64,000 bases of DNA from Sphingobacterium sp. GVS05A (GCF_019969845.1 NZ_JAHXYR010000010.1:62001-126000); one strand, 5' to 3'; counted from the first letter of the stretch, positions 1 through 9,686 are shown. Translations and numbers: made by a program. The notes: generated by a model not told the origin, from the letters alone.

Positions 1-1861
1 CCCGTATACCATTCATCCCTCCACTATAAAAACTCTTTTCAAATATCAGTAACTTCGAATTGTTACCATACGGAATTGCTATCCCCGGATTAAAACGGAA
101 AACAAATTGTCTATTTCCGCCAAAGTTACGGTACAAACGATAATCAAATTCGGTTTTCGCATATTGCAAGAACGGTACTCCAAAGATTTTTTTCTCACCA
201 TCGGCATTTGCCGGTAGTTTAGCAATACTACTTATCAGATCCAACACATTACCACTGACGTCCACTGTTCCACGGAAATATTGAAAATCTTCCTTGCTCG
301 TCAGCTTTTTCCCGTTCAGAATAAAGGTATATTGCGTTCCCAATCCGAAATATTGACGGTCATTGCTACGTACATACAATTGATACCCTTCCTGTTCGAG
401 ATTTTTTCGAAAATTTGAATCTAACCTCCCATCCCGATATTCCAATACTATCGGGGTAAAGCTATGATATTTGTTCTCTGTTTCATACCAGGAGTAATTC
501 AGTGAAGTAATAAAATAGCGGTTGGAATAAGTACGATCCTGATCAAACAACTGAAGAGTCATCGAATATGTTGTTTTTGGTAAACCAAATTTCCCACCTG
601 GATTAATATGGAAAGGTACCATGAGTCGTGGAATTACTAAATTGACACCCGCCTGAAAATCATTATTGAATATCTTACTCGAAAGCCCCCCTGCCAAACG
701 AGGATCAAATAGCACACCATACCGCAACTTCACCTCCAATTGCTCAGAGCCACCAAAAATATTACGCTGTGAAAACGTATTTCCGATATTAAAACCACTC
801 ATCCCCGAGCTAAAAGTATACTCTCCTTCGATCTGGTTACCCATTCGTGGTCGCGGGACGAAATCATAATGAACATCGAGTTTATTGGAATCTTTTTTCA
901 CAAACTGCACTTTCACAGACCGAAAACCGTTCATCTCATAAAGCCGATCATAAGACTTATTTTCCTCGGCCAACGAATAATAATTCCCCGATCGTAGATA
1001 CATATACCTTTCCAATGGTTTCCAACGAAAGCTATTTGTTTCATCCACAAAAAGAAGTCGTTTTGCAGAATCAGTTATACGGCGAGCTGGTTTCTTTGAC
1101 ATTGCCCCATAATTCCTAATAGTCATATATACACTATCAATTTGATACTTTTTATGTATCGTTGAATCACTGGGATTTTCTACATTTATTTTTAAATCGA
1201 TCAAGTTTCCACTCAATGTAGAGTCAATACCGACACGCATATATTGCCTCAAGTAGTCATAATACCCATTGTTGCGCATAACAATATATAACTTTTCCCG
1301 TTCCTCCAGCAATTTGGCGGCATCATATTGTGTATTGGGCTTGACTTTAGTTTTTGGTAGGATATCCCGATCAAATAACCATTTGGCATCCCCATCTTCA
1401 AATTTACGTTCTATGTTCCTAATTTGATATGCATTTCCTTCATCGACGTTAAAATTGATATGCGCTCTTTTTTTGTTAACTGTAATCTCAGGACTGACTT
1501 TGGCATTAAAATATCCCTTAGTAAACAAAAAACGTCTGATCTGATTAGCGGAAAGGTCAACCATTGCTGAGTCAAGCAAATGAGGAGGTTCGCCTACATT
1601 TCGAATTTTCTTGGTCTTATAGCGTCCTTTTGTCGTATTGAAGGTGTTGTAAATAAATAGATTGACCCTAGAATTAGGTTTTATCTGATTGGATATATAG
1701 GTTTCGGAAGACTCTTTCAATGCTGGTGAAACGCCGGAAATCTGTATTTTTGTAACCAGGGCTTGGTCGTCGCCTATATATTTTGAAGATCGGCAAGATG
1801 CAAAAAATAGCGTCAAAAGCATTATACTTGCAAATCCGATAAAACGAGGGTACTTAATCAT
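1..1861 (-). CDS. tamL: BamA/TamA-family outer membrane lipoprotein (TamL-like), 5' part
   Basis: The reading frame is open from an ATG at 1859-1861 and runs off the left edge, so about 620 codons of the N-terminal side are visible. It starts with a lipoprotein signal whose lipobox ends in FFASC (Cys about residue 23), followed by RSSKYIGDDQALV, a start typical of Bacteroidota TamA homologues that are lipoproteins (TamL). POTRA-like repeats follow, then a 16-strand-barrel type region with motifs such as RNIFGGSEQLEVKLR. The family inserts or assembles proteins or envelope components at the outer membrane, usually with a TamB partner, which is not in view. It is divergent from the methyltransferase gene with only 8 bp between the start codons. 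The family call is firm; the TamL versus other Omp85 subtype is inferred. Confidence 0.88.
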   Translation of the reverse strand, partial: MIKYPRFIGFASIMLLTLFFASCRSSKYIGDDQALVTKIQISGVSPALKESSETYISNQIKPNSRVNLFIYNTFNTTKGRYKTKKIRNVGEPPHLLDSAMVDLSANQIRRFLFTKGYFNAKVSPEITVNKKRAHINFNVDEGNAYQIRNIERKFEDGDAKWLFDRDILPKTKVKPNTQYDAAKLLEEREKLYIVMRNNGYYDYLRQYMRVGIDSTLSGNLIDLKINVENPSDSTIHKKYQIDSVYMTIRNYGAMSKKPARRITDSAKRLLFVDETNSFRWKPLERYMYLRSGNYYSLAEENKSYDRLYEMNGFRSVKVQFVKKDSNKLDVHYDFVPRPRMGNQIEGEYTFSSGMSGFNIGNTFSQRNIFGGSEQLEVKLRYGVLFDPRLAGGLSSKIFNNDFQAGVNLVIPRLMVPFHINPGGKFGLPKTTYSMTLQLFDQDRTYSNRYFITSLNYSWYETENKYHSFTPIVLEYRDGRLDSNFRKNLEQEGYQLYVRSNDRQYFGLGTQYTFILNGKKLTSKEDFQYFRGTVDVSGNVLDLISSIAKLPANADGEKKIFGVPFLQYAKTEFDYRLYRNFGGNRQFVFRFNPGIAIPYGNNSKLLIFEKSFYSGGMNGIR

Positions 1862-1869
1862 CAATAAAA

Positions 1870-2619
1870 ATGTTGTCAAAAGCGCAAATCAGTCTAATAA
1901 CGTCTCTACAAAACAAAAAGTATAGAAAACAACATGGCTTATTCATCGTTGAGGGCATAAAGTCCGTCAAGGAATTTATCTCATCGAGCTACCAGGTTGA
2001 ATCCATTTTCTATACAGACGACGCAAACACAAAAGTGGGTAAAATCTCGCATAATATAAAATCCCATGAACTGACGGAGGCTGAATTCCAAAAGATTAGT
2101 ACCCTAAAATCTCCTCAGGGTGTTCTTGCCCTGGTGAAACTTCCGAAACAACAACAGATCGAAGTAAGTGATCTAAGAAATTGCTACAATATCGTATTGG
2201 ATGATGTACAAGATCCCGGTAATTTGGGAACTATCATTCGCACAGCGGAATGGTTTGGGATCAAACATATCATTTGCTCCATTGGCACAGTAGATGCTTA
2301 TAATCCAAAAGTCGTGCAGGCCACAATGGGCTCATTGGCAAGAATACAGGTTCATTATGTAGATCTGCATGAACTTATCTCTTCAACAGATCTACCGGTT
2401 TATGGCGCACTGCTCAATGGGCAATCCATTTACCAGACCGAATGGAGTACAGAAGGATTGATCGTCATGGGAAATGAAGGCAATGGTATTAGTGAAGAAA
2501 TTATAACATTAATAGATCAAGCAGTGACCATACCCCGTATCGGCCAAGCGGAATCCCTGAATGTTGCGGTAGCAACAACGATATTTTGCAGTGAGATAGC
2601 CCGGCAGCAGCTGGTTTAG
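1870..2619 (+). CDS. TrmH/SpoU-family RNA 2'-O-ribose methyltransferase
   Basis: This 249-residue SPOUT methyltransferase uses SAM to methylate a ribose 2'-OH in rRNA or tRNA. An N-terminal substrate-binding domain (KYRKQHGLFIVEGIKSVKEF) precedes the knotted catalytic domain. All three SpoU motifs are visible: NLGTIIRTAEWFG (motif 1, with the catalytic Arg), VMGNEGNGIS (motif 2) and IPRIGQAESLNVAVA (motif 3). Length is normal for the family. The target nucleotide cannot be read from the sequence; RlmB is encoded separately at 37669-38463. The ATG at 1870 lies 8 bp from the divergent tamL start, so each promoter must lie inside the other gene or the leaders must be very short. Confidence 0.9.
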   Translation: MLSKAQISLITSLQNKKYRKQHGLFIVEGIKSVKEFISSSYQVESIFYTDDANTKVGKISHNIKSHELTEAEFQKISTLKSPQGVLALVKLPKQQQIEVSDLRNCYNIVLDDVQDPGNLGTIIRTAEWFGIKHIICSIGTVDAYNPKVVQATMGSLARIQVHYVDLHELISSTDLPVYGALLNGQSIYQTEWSTEGLIVMGNEGNGISEEIITLIDQAVTIPRIGQAESLNVAVATTIFCSEIARQQLV

Positions 2620-2641
2620 CAAATTTATTTCCAAAAGCGCC

Positions 2642-3025
2642 CTACAACCGTTGATGAAGTCCGATCCGATTTCCTTCAGAATCCTCTATTTCAGCGACTG
2701 CAAAGCCCAGCTCTTTATGAAAGGTCGCAGGATATAATATCCTTGCGCCAGCTTTTTCTGCCTTTTTTAAGGTCTCTTCCATATTTTCAGTATGCAAATA
2801 AAGCAGTACCCCCTGATGCGTAGGTTGATAGATTTCCCCTTTTGCCAGCGCACCGTTAATCCCCGACAGCTTTTCCTCAAAAGAGAAATAAGCCATCTGA
2901 ATTCCATCAAATTCTTCCTGATCAAAGGTAAAGGCAAACAACTCACTGTAAAAATGAACTGCCCGCTCCATATTTAGTACAGGAATCTCAAAATAGACCC
3001 CTGGATTTCTTTTTTCATTTGACAT
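2642..3025 (-). CDS. VOC-family (glyoxalase/bleomycin-resistance fold) protein
   Basis: A 127-residue protein with one vicinal-oxygen-chelate domain made of two beta-alpha-beta-beta-beta modules. The opening NPGVYFEIPVLNMERAVHFYSELF and the closing FAVAEIEDSEGNRIGLHQR are hallmarks of the family. His or Glu residues at the usual positions could bind a divalent metal, but the substrate is not predictable. It converges with the methyltransferase gene with only 22 bp between stops and no clear terminator hairpin. Close homologues are usually annotated simply as VOC-family proteins. Confidence 0.85.
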   Translation of the reverse strand: MSNEKRNPGVYFEIPVLNMERAVHFYSELFAFTFDQEEFDGIQMAYFSFEEKLSGINGALAKGEIYQPTHQGVLLYLHTENMEETLKKAEKAGARILYPATFHKELGFAVAEIEDSEGNRIGLHQRL

Positions 3026-3200
3026 ACGACCAATTGGAGGTTTCTTAATGTTCAGTCAATAAAAGAGTTTTCTATCGCTGGCGAAGATCAAATATACAAA
3101 TTTGTGTCAAGTGGATTTCCGGATGATTATTTTCATGTTACCATTGAAAGGATTTTAAAAATTTTGAACAAAAGAAAAAGTTTAATCGTTTCAAAAGCTG

Positions 3201-3208
3201 TACATTTG
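3201..3208 (+). promoter_or_regulatory. Putative -7 box of the MFS gene promoter
   Basis: TACATTTG matches the Bacteroidota -7 consensus TAnnTTTG. Transcription would start near 3212 and give a leader of about 55-75 nt. No clean TTTG -33 box stands 19-21 bp upstream, so support is moderate. A short inverted repeat, CTGTAC/GTACAG, starts just before it (about 3197 and 3227) and could be an operator. Confidence 0.45.
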
Positions 3209-3288
3209 ACCTACTCTTCAAAAAGTACAGGTATCTTCCACGGTATCGCATACTTGAAGAAATATTCATGCACGACAATTGTTTTAAA

Positions 3289-4452
3289 ATGCCATCTGAA
3301 CAGAAATCCATCTATACGCTTCAATTTATTTTACTCTGCCTGAGCTCACTCCTATTCTCCTCGAGTTTCAACATGATTATTCCAGAGCTCCCTAATTACC
3401 TGAGTAGTTTGGGTGGGGCTGAATACAAGGGGCTGATCATCGCATTATTTACATTGACTGCCGGAATTTCAAGACCTTTCAGCGGTAAGCTGACCGATCG
3501 CTGGGGCCGTGTACCCGTCATGGCCATCGGATCCATCGTCTGTTTTATCTGTGGTTTTCTTTATCCGATCTTAACTTCCGTCGCGGGCTTTCTGTTTCTT
3601 CGGTTGATACATGGATTCTCGACCGGTTTTAAACCTACATCTACCTCAGCTTATGTTGCGGATCTTGTTCCCCAAAAAAGATGGGGCGAAGCCTTGGGAA
3701 TGCATGGGCTTGCATTCAGTGTCGGCACCGCAGTAGGCCCAGCAATAGGAAGCGCTATTTTTGACGCTTTTGGGATAAATGTCATGTTTTACTCCTCTTC
3801 CTTCATGGCTTTATTATCAATCCTCATCGTCATCAATATGAAGGAAACTTTGGTCAAAAAGGAAAAATTCAACCTTTCCATGCTGAAAATAGACCGAAAG
3901 GATATCATTGAATGGCGTGCACTTCCTGCTGGAATAGTTACATTTCTATCCTATACGGCATACGGAGTAATCCTGACCCTTATACCAGATTGGAGTGAAC
4001 ACCTAGGCCTTAAAAATAAAGGTCTTTTTTTCCTGGCATTTACGATCGCATCCGTCATGATACGCTTTGTTTCGGGTAAGGTATCCGATCGCTATGGAAG
4101 GCCAAAAGTTATTATTACAGGCATAGTGATTATTGCCATTGCTTTGGTGGTGATTGGTTTTGGGGATAGCTTTATCGGCATGATGATTGGAGCGAGCATC
4201 TACGGTATTGGCACCGGTATATTATCTCCCGCAGTTAACGCCTGGACTATTGATCTAAGTATCCCTGAACATCGCGGCAAAGCGGTCGCCACCATGTATA
4301 TTTCACTCGAAGCGGGAATTGGCCTTGGAGCGCTCCTCGCTGGATTATATTATGCCGATGTTATTCTTCGCATTCCGCAAATTATGTATGCAAATGCCGT
4401 CGTACTAGTGATCGCTTTACTCTATATGCTAAATTGGCAAAGAAAATCTTAG
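3289..4452 (+). CDS. MFS transporter (12-TM drug/metabolite efflux type)
   Basis: The protein has about 387 residues with twelve predicted membrane helices in two halves. The loop 2-3 signature appears in both halves: GKLTDRWGRVPVM in the first and GKVSDRYGRPKVI in the second. The inner-membrane proton-driven transporter family is clear but the substrate is not. I chose ATG 3289 because MPSEQKS leads directly into helix 1 and is preceded by an A-rich stretch usual in this phylum; an in-frame ATG at 3268 would add seven residues. It stands alone, with a likely -7 box at 3201-3208. Confidence 0.87.
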   Translation: MPSEQKSIYTLQFILLCLSSLLFSSSFNMIIPELPNYLSSLGGAEYKGLIIALFTLTAGISRPFSGKLTDRWGRVPVMAIGSIVCFICGFLYPILTSVAGFLFLRLIHGFSTGFKPTSTSAYVADLVPQKRWGEALGMHGLAFSVGTAVGPAIGSAIFDAFGINVMFYSSSFMALLSILIVINMKETLVKKEKFNLSMLKIDRKDIIEWRALPAGIVTFLSYTAYGVILTLIPDWSEHLGLKNKGLFFLAFTIASVMIRFVSGKVSDRYGRPKVIITGIVIIAIALVVIGFGDSFIGMMIGASIYGIGTGILSPAVNAWTIDLSIPEHRGKAVATMYISLEAGIGLGALLAGLYYADVILRIPQIMYANAVVLVIALLYMLNWQRKS

Positions 4453-4584
4453 TTTTAGATATGAAATTGATTTTTATAAATCGAGAAAAAGTTTACAATG
4501 AGTAGCACAAATACAAATCATCTGATCTATAGCTATTATAATTAACAGACGATAGCATCATGACTATTTATAAACAGATAGCAA

Positions 4585-5499
4585 ATGATAAACAATTATT
4601 TAAAGCTTCAATATAAATTGTTGACACGCCATTTTAAGGCGACTGGTCTTCCAATAGTGGTTGCGCCACTTTTGTTACTGGGAGCCGGTTATCTGGTCTA
4701 TTACCTTCTGCTACAGTATCCTGTTTTTGGGAGCTATGCCCTGCTGCTGAGCAACTTCCAATTACTCTTTCTCATGACCGAAAAAAACAGGAACGATTTT
4801 CTAAAAAATACCTTTAGTAAAAAGGATTTTTACACGATCAGACTACTGGAAAATGGCATCGTCATTTTGCCAACGCTTACTATTTTTATATTTCGAGGGC
4901 TATGGTTATATGGCGTCACGCTAATTGTGCTAGCTATTATATTTGCTTTTTTGGTCTTTAAAACTTTTGGTAAATCCCTTCCAACTCCATTCGCAAAGAA
5001 ACCATTTGAATTTATTATCGGGTTCCGAAGGAGCTACCTGCTGATTCTCGTTTTGTATATGCTAGCAGCAATTGGTTTCTATGTAACTAACCACAACCTC
5101 GTTCTATTTTGCGTAGCCGGTATTACACTAAGCTGTGTATTTTATTACCAGCTACCAGAACCCGTACTTTATCTTTGGAACAGTAGAGAAACACCGACCA
5201 GATTCCTCCTGGGTAAATTTAGACGTGGAATACTGCAATGCCTTTTATGTGTTTTCCCGCTTCTACTGATATATGCCGTTATTTTTTCATCCGAATGGTT
5301 TAATGCGTTAATTGTTTTGGGCGGTATACTATTCCTGCTCCCTTTTGCTATTACCTTAAAATATGTCGCTTATCCGCGAGAGATCAATTTCCCGGAGGGC
5401 TTTGCACTGGCATTATGTTTCAGCTTCTATCCACTGATATTGGCATTATTACCTTTCTATTACTTGAAAGCCCTCAAAAATCTAAAAAACTATTTATGA
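4585..5499 (+). CDS. ABC-2-type exporter membrane subunit
   Basis: A 304-residue, very hydrophobic protein with about eight membrane helices and no signal peptide. Its sequence is not diagnostic on its own. Its stop codon overlaps the start of the ATP-binding protein gene by 4 bp (ATGA), so the two are translationally coupled and it is almost certainly that transporter's permease. The shape, with an N-terminal cytoplasmic stretch followed by helices and a conserved Phe/Arg-rich loop, resembles the poorly conserved Bacteroidota ABC-2 permeases. The substrate is unknown. The 132-bp upstream gap is AT-rich with no clear promoter. Confidence 0.75.
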   Translation: MINNYLKLQYKLLTRHFKATGLPIVVAPLLLLGAGYLVYYLLLQYPVFGSYALLLSNFQLLFLMTEKNRNDFLKNTFSKKDFYTIRLLENGIVILPTLTIFIFRGLWLYGVTLIVLAIIFAFLVFKTFGKSLPTPFAKKPFEFIIGFRRSYLLILVLYMLAAIGFYVTNHNLVLFCVAGITLSCVFYYQLPEPVLYLWNSRETPTRFLLGKFRRGILQCLLCVFPLLLIYAVIFSSEWFNALIVLGGILFLLPFAITLKYVAYPREINFPEGFALALCFSFYPLILALLPFYYLKALKNLKNYL

Positions 5500-6173
5500 T
5501 CGAGCTTATTCATATCAGTAAATCCTTTGGTCAGCATCAGGTCTTGCACGAGGTCACCTTTAATTTTGAAGATGGAAAGGTCTACGGTATTGTAGGCGAA
5601 AACGGTGCGGGAAAAACAACATTATTTCGTTGTATTGCAGGCCTAGAAACAGCTTCAGGGCAGATCAATGCGAACTTAGAGCCACTTAAGAACCATCTGG
5701 GTTATCTGACATCAGATCCGTATTTCTTGTCAAAACTGACCGGTGAAGAGTATATCTACCTCCTTACCGATGCCCGTGGGAAAAGCATTAAAAAGCTCGA
5801 TGAAAGAAATATCTTCGAATTACCATTAAAAGAGTATGCAAGTTCCTATTCTACAGGGATGAAAAAGAAACTGGCGCTGACAGCAACCCTGCTTCAGGAC
5901 AACAGTTTCTACATTCTGGATGAACCTTTTAATGGAATAGATCTACAAAGCAGTATTATCCTAACCGAAATTATACTGCGTCTTAAAGCTATGAACAAAA
6001 CCATCCTGATCTCATCGCATATATTTTCGACATTAAAGGATACCTGTGATGAGATCTTGGTCCTTGAAGAAGGCCGGATTAGCAAATCTGTCAAAAAAGA
6101 ACAGTTTGGTGATTTTGAAGAAGAAATGAAGGAAAAAATATTAAAAAAAGATATCGATAAACTCTGGCTTTGA
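5496..6173 (+). CDS. ABC transporter ATP-binding protein
   Basis: Translation from the ATG at 5496 gives 225 residues. Walker A is GENGAGKTT, the signature region is YSTGMKKK in place of the usual LSGGQ (common in ABC-2 exporters), Walker B is FYILDEPF, and a switch His follows in ILISSHIFSTL. This is a CcmA/NatA-like exporter ATPase that would energise the 4585-5499 membrane protein in the inner membrane. The ATG overlaps the preceding TGA; an upstream in-frame start at 5415 would lie inside the permease gene and is unlikely. The Gly-Gln pair missing from the signature is typical of this subgroup and not a defect. Confidence 0.9.
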   Translation: MIELIHISKSFGQHQVLHEVTFNFEDGKVYGIVGENGAGKTTLFRCIAGLETASGQINANLEPLKNHLGYLTSDPYFLSKLTGEEYIYLLTDARGKSIKKLDERNIFELPLKEYASSYSTGMKKKLALTATLLQDNSFYILDEPFNGIDLQSSIILTEIILRLKAMNKTILISSHIFSTLKDTCDEILVLEEGRISKSVKKEQFGDFEEEMKEKILKKDIDKLWL

Positions 6174-6199
6174 AGCCCTGTAAACCCAAAACAAATAAG

Positions 6200-6749
6200 A
6201 TGGAAAAATATCTACCCACATTAGAAACCGAACGTCTAATCATCCGTCCGATAAGCATGGAGGATAAGGACTATTTTTTTGCTAATGGATTCGCAGCCTG
6301 AGGTACATACCTTTCTCAATAAAGAGCCTGTTCAATCCATCGAAGATATGGAAAAAGCGATCGCTCTCATTCAGCAACAATATGAAAAATATGGTATTGG
6401 CCGACTGGGAGTCGTTGAAAAATCAAGCAATCAATGGATCGGCTGGACGGGATTTAAATATATTGATGAATTGGAAAATGGACGTATCGGATTCCTGGAC
6501 CTCGGCTATCGTTTCAGGATTGAATCCTGGGGCAAAGGATATGCTACTGAAGCGGCATTAGCTTGTATGCAGTATTATCGTGAGCATCTGACTCATTTCG
6601 AGCTCCATGCCATCACCCATACCGAAAACGAAGGATCAAGACATGTATTGGAAAAAGTAGGTTTTCAGGTCACCGAAGAGTTTCATTTCGACCGTTGGGA
6701 TATTCGTTGTTTTTGGTATGATCTGGTCGAAGAGGCTAAATCAAACTAA
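6200..6749 (+). pseudogene. GNAT acetyltransferase (RimJ/RimL type) with a frameshift in a T7 run
   Basis: An ATG at 6200 opens with the classic GNAT start LETERLIIRPISMEDKDYFF, but that frame stops at the TGA at about 6299. The rest of the protein (LMDSQPEVHTFLNKEP through the acetyl-CoA site GYRFRIESWGKGYATEA to 6749) lies in another frame. The break falls exactly at seven T residues (6274-6280). With six Ts the two parts join as DYFLLMDSQPEV, the normal family sequence, giving about 183 residues. The gene is therefore a pseudogene, a slippage-prone (phase-variable) gene, or carries a sequencing error. A TTG start at 6279 would give only a protein lacking strand 1 and helix 1. Confidence 0.8.
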
Positions 6750-6892
6750 TTATGTTAGCTTTAAAAACTAATTTTTTTAACTTTTCATAGTTTCACTGGG
6801 ATAAAACAAAATGGTTTTGTATTTTTACACGTTCGAATAAAATAAAATTTTGAACATTTCTGTATTGTACAATTTAATCTATTGCTGAGTAA

Positions 6893-9625
6893 ATGAGTGA
6901 CGAAACAAACTTCCCAACGGAAGATAACCAAGAAGAATTAGGATCAGGAAAAACAGAGGGCGGAAGTCAGACAATACCTTTATCTGGACTGTACGAGAAC
7001 TGGTTTTTGGATTATGCGTCCTATGTTATCTTGGATAGAGCTGTACCCCATATAAATGACGGCTTGAAACCCGTACAACGTCGTATTCTCCATTCCCTAA
7101 AGGAAATGGATGACGGACGATATAATAAGGCCGCCAACGTTATTGGTAATACCATGAAGTACCACCCGCATGGAGATGCTTCCATTGGAGATGCCATGGT
7201 ACAACTGGGACAAAAAGATCTATTGATTGACTGCCAAGGTAACTGGGGTTTCCCTATTACTGGCGATTCGGCGGCGGCACCACGTTATATTGAGGGACGA
7301 CTTTCTAAATTTGCAAATGAAGTTGTCTTCAATCCCGAAACGACGGAATGGCAACAGAGTTACGATGGACGTAACCGTGAGCCAGTCACTTTACCTGTTA
7401 AATTCCCATTGCTTCTGGCGCAGGGAGCCGAAGGTATTGCTGTAGGTTTAGCGACCAAGATTATGCCGCACAACTTTATTGAACTCATTGATGGCTCAAT
7501 TCAGGTACTGAACGGCGAACGCCCGAATATTCTTCCAGATTTTCCCACAGGTGGTATGGCCGATGTGTCCAACTACAACGAAGGTCAACGTGGCGGAAAG
7601 ATCCGTGTGCGCGCTAAAATCGAGGAGCGGGATAAAAAAACTTTAGCAATTACCGAGATTCCTTTTGGTACCACCACTGGTGGACTTATCGAAAGTGTTG
7701 TCACCGCGAATGAAAAAGGTAAAATCAAAATCAAGAAAATCGAAGATAACACGGCTGGAAATGTTGAAATCATCGTGCATTTAGCGCCGGGAATATCTCC
7801 CGATGTTACGATCGATGCGCTGTATGCATTCACGGCTTGTGAGGTTTCTATTTCGCCAAATACTTGTGTCATAAAGGATGAAAAACCTCATTTTATGAGT
7901 GTCAATGACATCTTGATTGAAAACACAAAAAACACAAAAGACCTATTGAAGCGGGAACTGGAGATCCGTTTAAATGATCTACAGGAAAAAATCTTCTTCA
8001 ATAGCTTACTAAAGATATTCATCCAAGAAGGGATGTACAAACATGCCGATTATGAAAATGCCGGTGACTTTGACACAGTAGTGCAGGTTTTAAATCGATT
8101 GTTTGAGCCATTCTTTGATCAGTTTTATCGTGAAATTCTTCCTGAGGACTATAAGAAATTGATCGATAAACCAATGAGTAGCATTACGCGTTTCGACGTA
8201 AAAAAATCGGACGAAACGATGAAGACGCTCGAAAATGAGATCAAAGAAGTTAAGCGTCATTTACGTCAGTTGACCGAATATGCCATTGCCTGGTATGAAA
8301 AACTGCGTGAAAAATACAGCAAAGATCGTGAGCGCAAAACAGAATTACGCATCTTTGATAAGGTTGAGGCAACGCAAGTTGCACTAGCCAACGCCAAACT
8401 ATATGTCAATCGTGAAGAAGGTTTCATCGGTTCAGGAATGAAGAAAGATGAGTTCGTATGCGATTGCTCGGATATTGACGATATCATTGTATTCCGCGAA
8501 GATGGCAAATATGTCGTCAGCAAAATCCAAGACAAAGTATTTGTAGGAAAAGGGATTATTCATGTGGCAGTCTTCAAAAAAGGTGACGAACGTACCATAT
8601 ACAATGTCATCTATAAAGAAGGCGAAACTGGTACAAGTTATATCAAACGTTTTTCTGTTGTTGGCGTTACCCGTGACAAGGAATACGACGTATCCAAAGG
8701 ATCTAAAGGATCAAAAGTTTTGTATTTCACTGCTAATCCAAACGGCGAAGCAGAAGTTGTCAATATACAGCTCAAACCGCACACGAAATTACGAAAATTG
8801 AATTTCGATATGGATTTCGCTGAAATTGCCATTAAAGGTCGTGCATCCCAAGGAAATATTGTCTCCAAATATCCGGTTAAGAAAATCGCCTTCAAAAGCT
8901 CAGGTATTTCAACACTCGCAGGACGAAAAATTTGGTATGACACCATTATGAAACGCTTAAATGCGGATGAACGTGGTCAGTATTTAGGAGAATTTGATGG
9001 TGATGATAAAATATTGGTTGTGCTTTCCGATGGTAGCTACGAGTTATCGAACTTCGATTTGAGCAACCACTTTGATGAGAAAATGATCCGTATTGAGAAA
9101 TTCTATCCGGAACATGTTTATACCGTAGTACATCAAGATGGTAAGAGCGGCACCTATTTCGTCAAACGTTTTAAATTTGATGACCAGCCTATTGGTAAAC
9201 GCATTTCGTTTATCAATGAAGAACCCGGTTCAAAACTAGTTCTAATGAGCAATGCGGCTGAACCTACAGTCAAATTAGATATTCTAAAAGGTAAATCACA
9301 AACGGAAGAAACACTGGAACAACCGTTGACCGAGATTATTGACATAAAGGGTATAAAAGCACAAGGCAACCGTCTGTCCTTCCATACCGTAAAATCTGTC
9401 ACTTTGATCACAGCTGATGAAGATCTAAGTGAAAAAGGAAAGGAGAAAGCAGAAGTCGCTTCAGAAGGTGGCGAAACGAAATCCGGAGAGACCAAGTCCA
9501 GTGCAGCAACTGATGAAATATCAGCGGATGCCACTAAGGATAAAAAAGAAGATGACATCAAATTAGAGATCACTAATCCTGATGACATCCAAATTGATGA
9601 CAAGGGGCAAATGGAAATGTTTTAA
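6893..9625 (+). CDS. parC: DNA topoisomerase IV subunit A (ParC/GyrA family)
   Basis: This 910-residue type IIA topoisomerase breakage-reunion subunit decatenates or relaxes DNA together with a ParE/GyrB partner not in view. The N-terminal winged helix holds the quinolone-resistance region (KYHPHGDASIGDAM) and the catalytic tyrosine in APRYIEGR. A coiled-coil tower and a six-bladed C-terminal beta-pinwheel follow; I do not see the GyrA-box of true GyrA, which favours ParC. The acidic, low-complexity tail (about residues 845-910) is rich in Glu, Lys, Asp and Ser. The start ATG is followed by the family-typical LYENWFLDYASYVILDRAVP. A strong terminator follows. Confidence 0.9.
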   Translation: MSDETNFPTEDNQEELGSGKTEGGSQTIPLSGLYENWFLDYASYVILDRAVPHINDGLKPVQRRILHSLKEMDDGRYNKAANVIGNTMKYHPHGDASIGDAMVQLGQKDLLIDCQGNWGFPITGDSAAAPRYIEGRLSKFANEVVFNPETTEWQQSYDGRNREPVTLPVKFPLLLAQGAEGIAVGLATKIMPHNFIELIDGSIQVLNGERPNILPDFPTGGMADVSNYNEGQRGGKIRVRAKIEERDKKTLAITEIPFGTTTGGLIESVVTANEKGKIKIKKIEDNTAGNVEIIVHLAPGISPDVTIDALYAFTACEVSISPNTCVIKDEKPHFMSVNDILIENTKNTKDLLKRELEIRLNDLQEKIFFNSLLKIFIQEGMYKHADYENAGDFDTVVQVLNRLFEPFFDQFYREILPEDYKKLIDKPMSSITRFDVKKSDETMKTLENEIKEVKRHLRQLTEYAIAWYEKLREKYSKDRERKTELRIFDKVEATQVALANAKLYVNREEGFIGSGMKKDEFVCDCSDIDDIIVFREDGKYVVSKIQDKVFVGKGIIHVAVFKKGDERTIYNVIYKEGETGTSYIKRFSVVGVTRDKEYDVSKGSKGSKVLYFTANPNGEAEVVNIQLKPHTKLRKLNFDMDFAEIAIKGRASQGNIVSKYPVKKIAFKSSGISTLAGRKIWYDTIMKRLNADERGQYLGEFDGDDKILVVLSDGSYELSNFDLSNHFDEKMIRIEKFYPEHVYTVVHQDGKSGTYFVKRFKFDDQPIGKRISFINEEPGSKLVLMSNAAEPTVKLDILKGKSQTEETLEQPLTEIIDIKGIKAQGNRLSFHTVKSVTLITADEDLSEKGKEKAEVASEGGETKSGETKSSAATDEISADATKDKKEDDIKLEITNPDDIQIDDKGQMEMF

Positions 9626-9655
9626 CAGCATTTTTCAATAAATAATCCGCATAAG

Positions 9656-9686
9656 AAAAGGCTCGAACATCATATTCGAGCCTTTT
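9656..9686 (+). terminator. Rho-independent terminator of parC
   Basis: A perfect 12-bp stem (9656-9667 with 9675-9686, core GGCTCGAA/TTCGAGCC) closes a 7-nt loop and is followed by a T-rich stretch. It begins 30 bp after the parC stop codon. Confidence 0.92.

Noticed and set aside
666..1119. Two plus-strand frames within the tamL region
   Set aside because: They lie antisense to the long, well-conserved minus-strand tamL frame and have no recognisable motif.
3104..3343. 79-codon frame upstream of and overlapping the MFS gene
   Set aside because: Composition is noise-like, it overlaps a real transporter gene, and a promoter box for that gene lies inside it.
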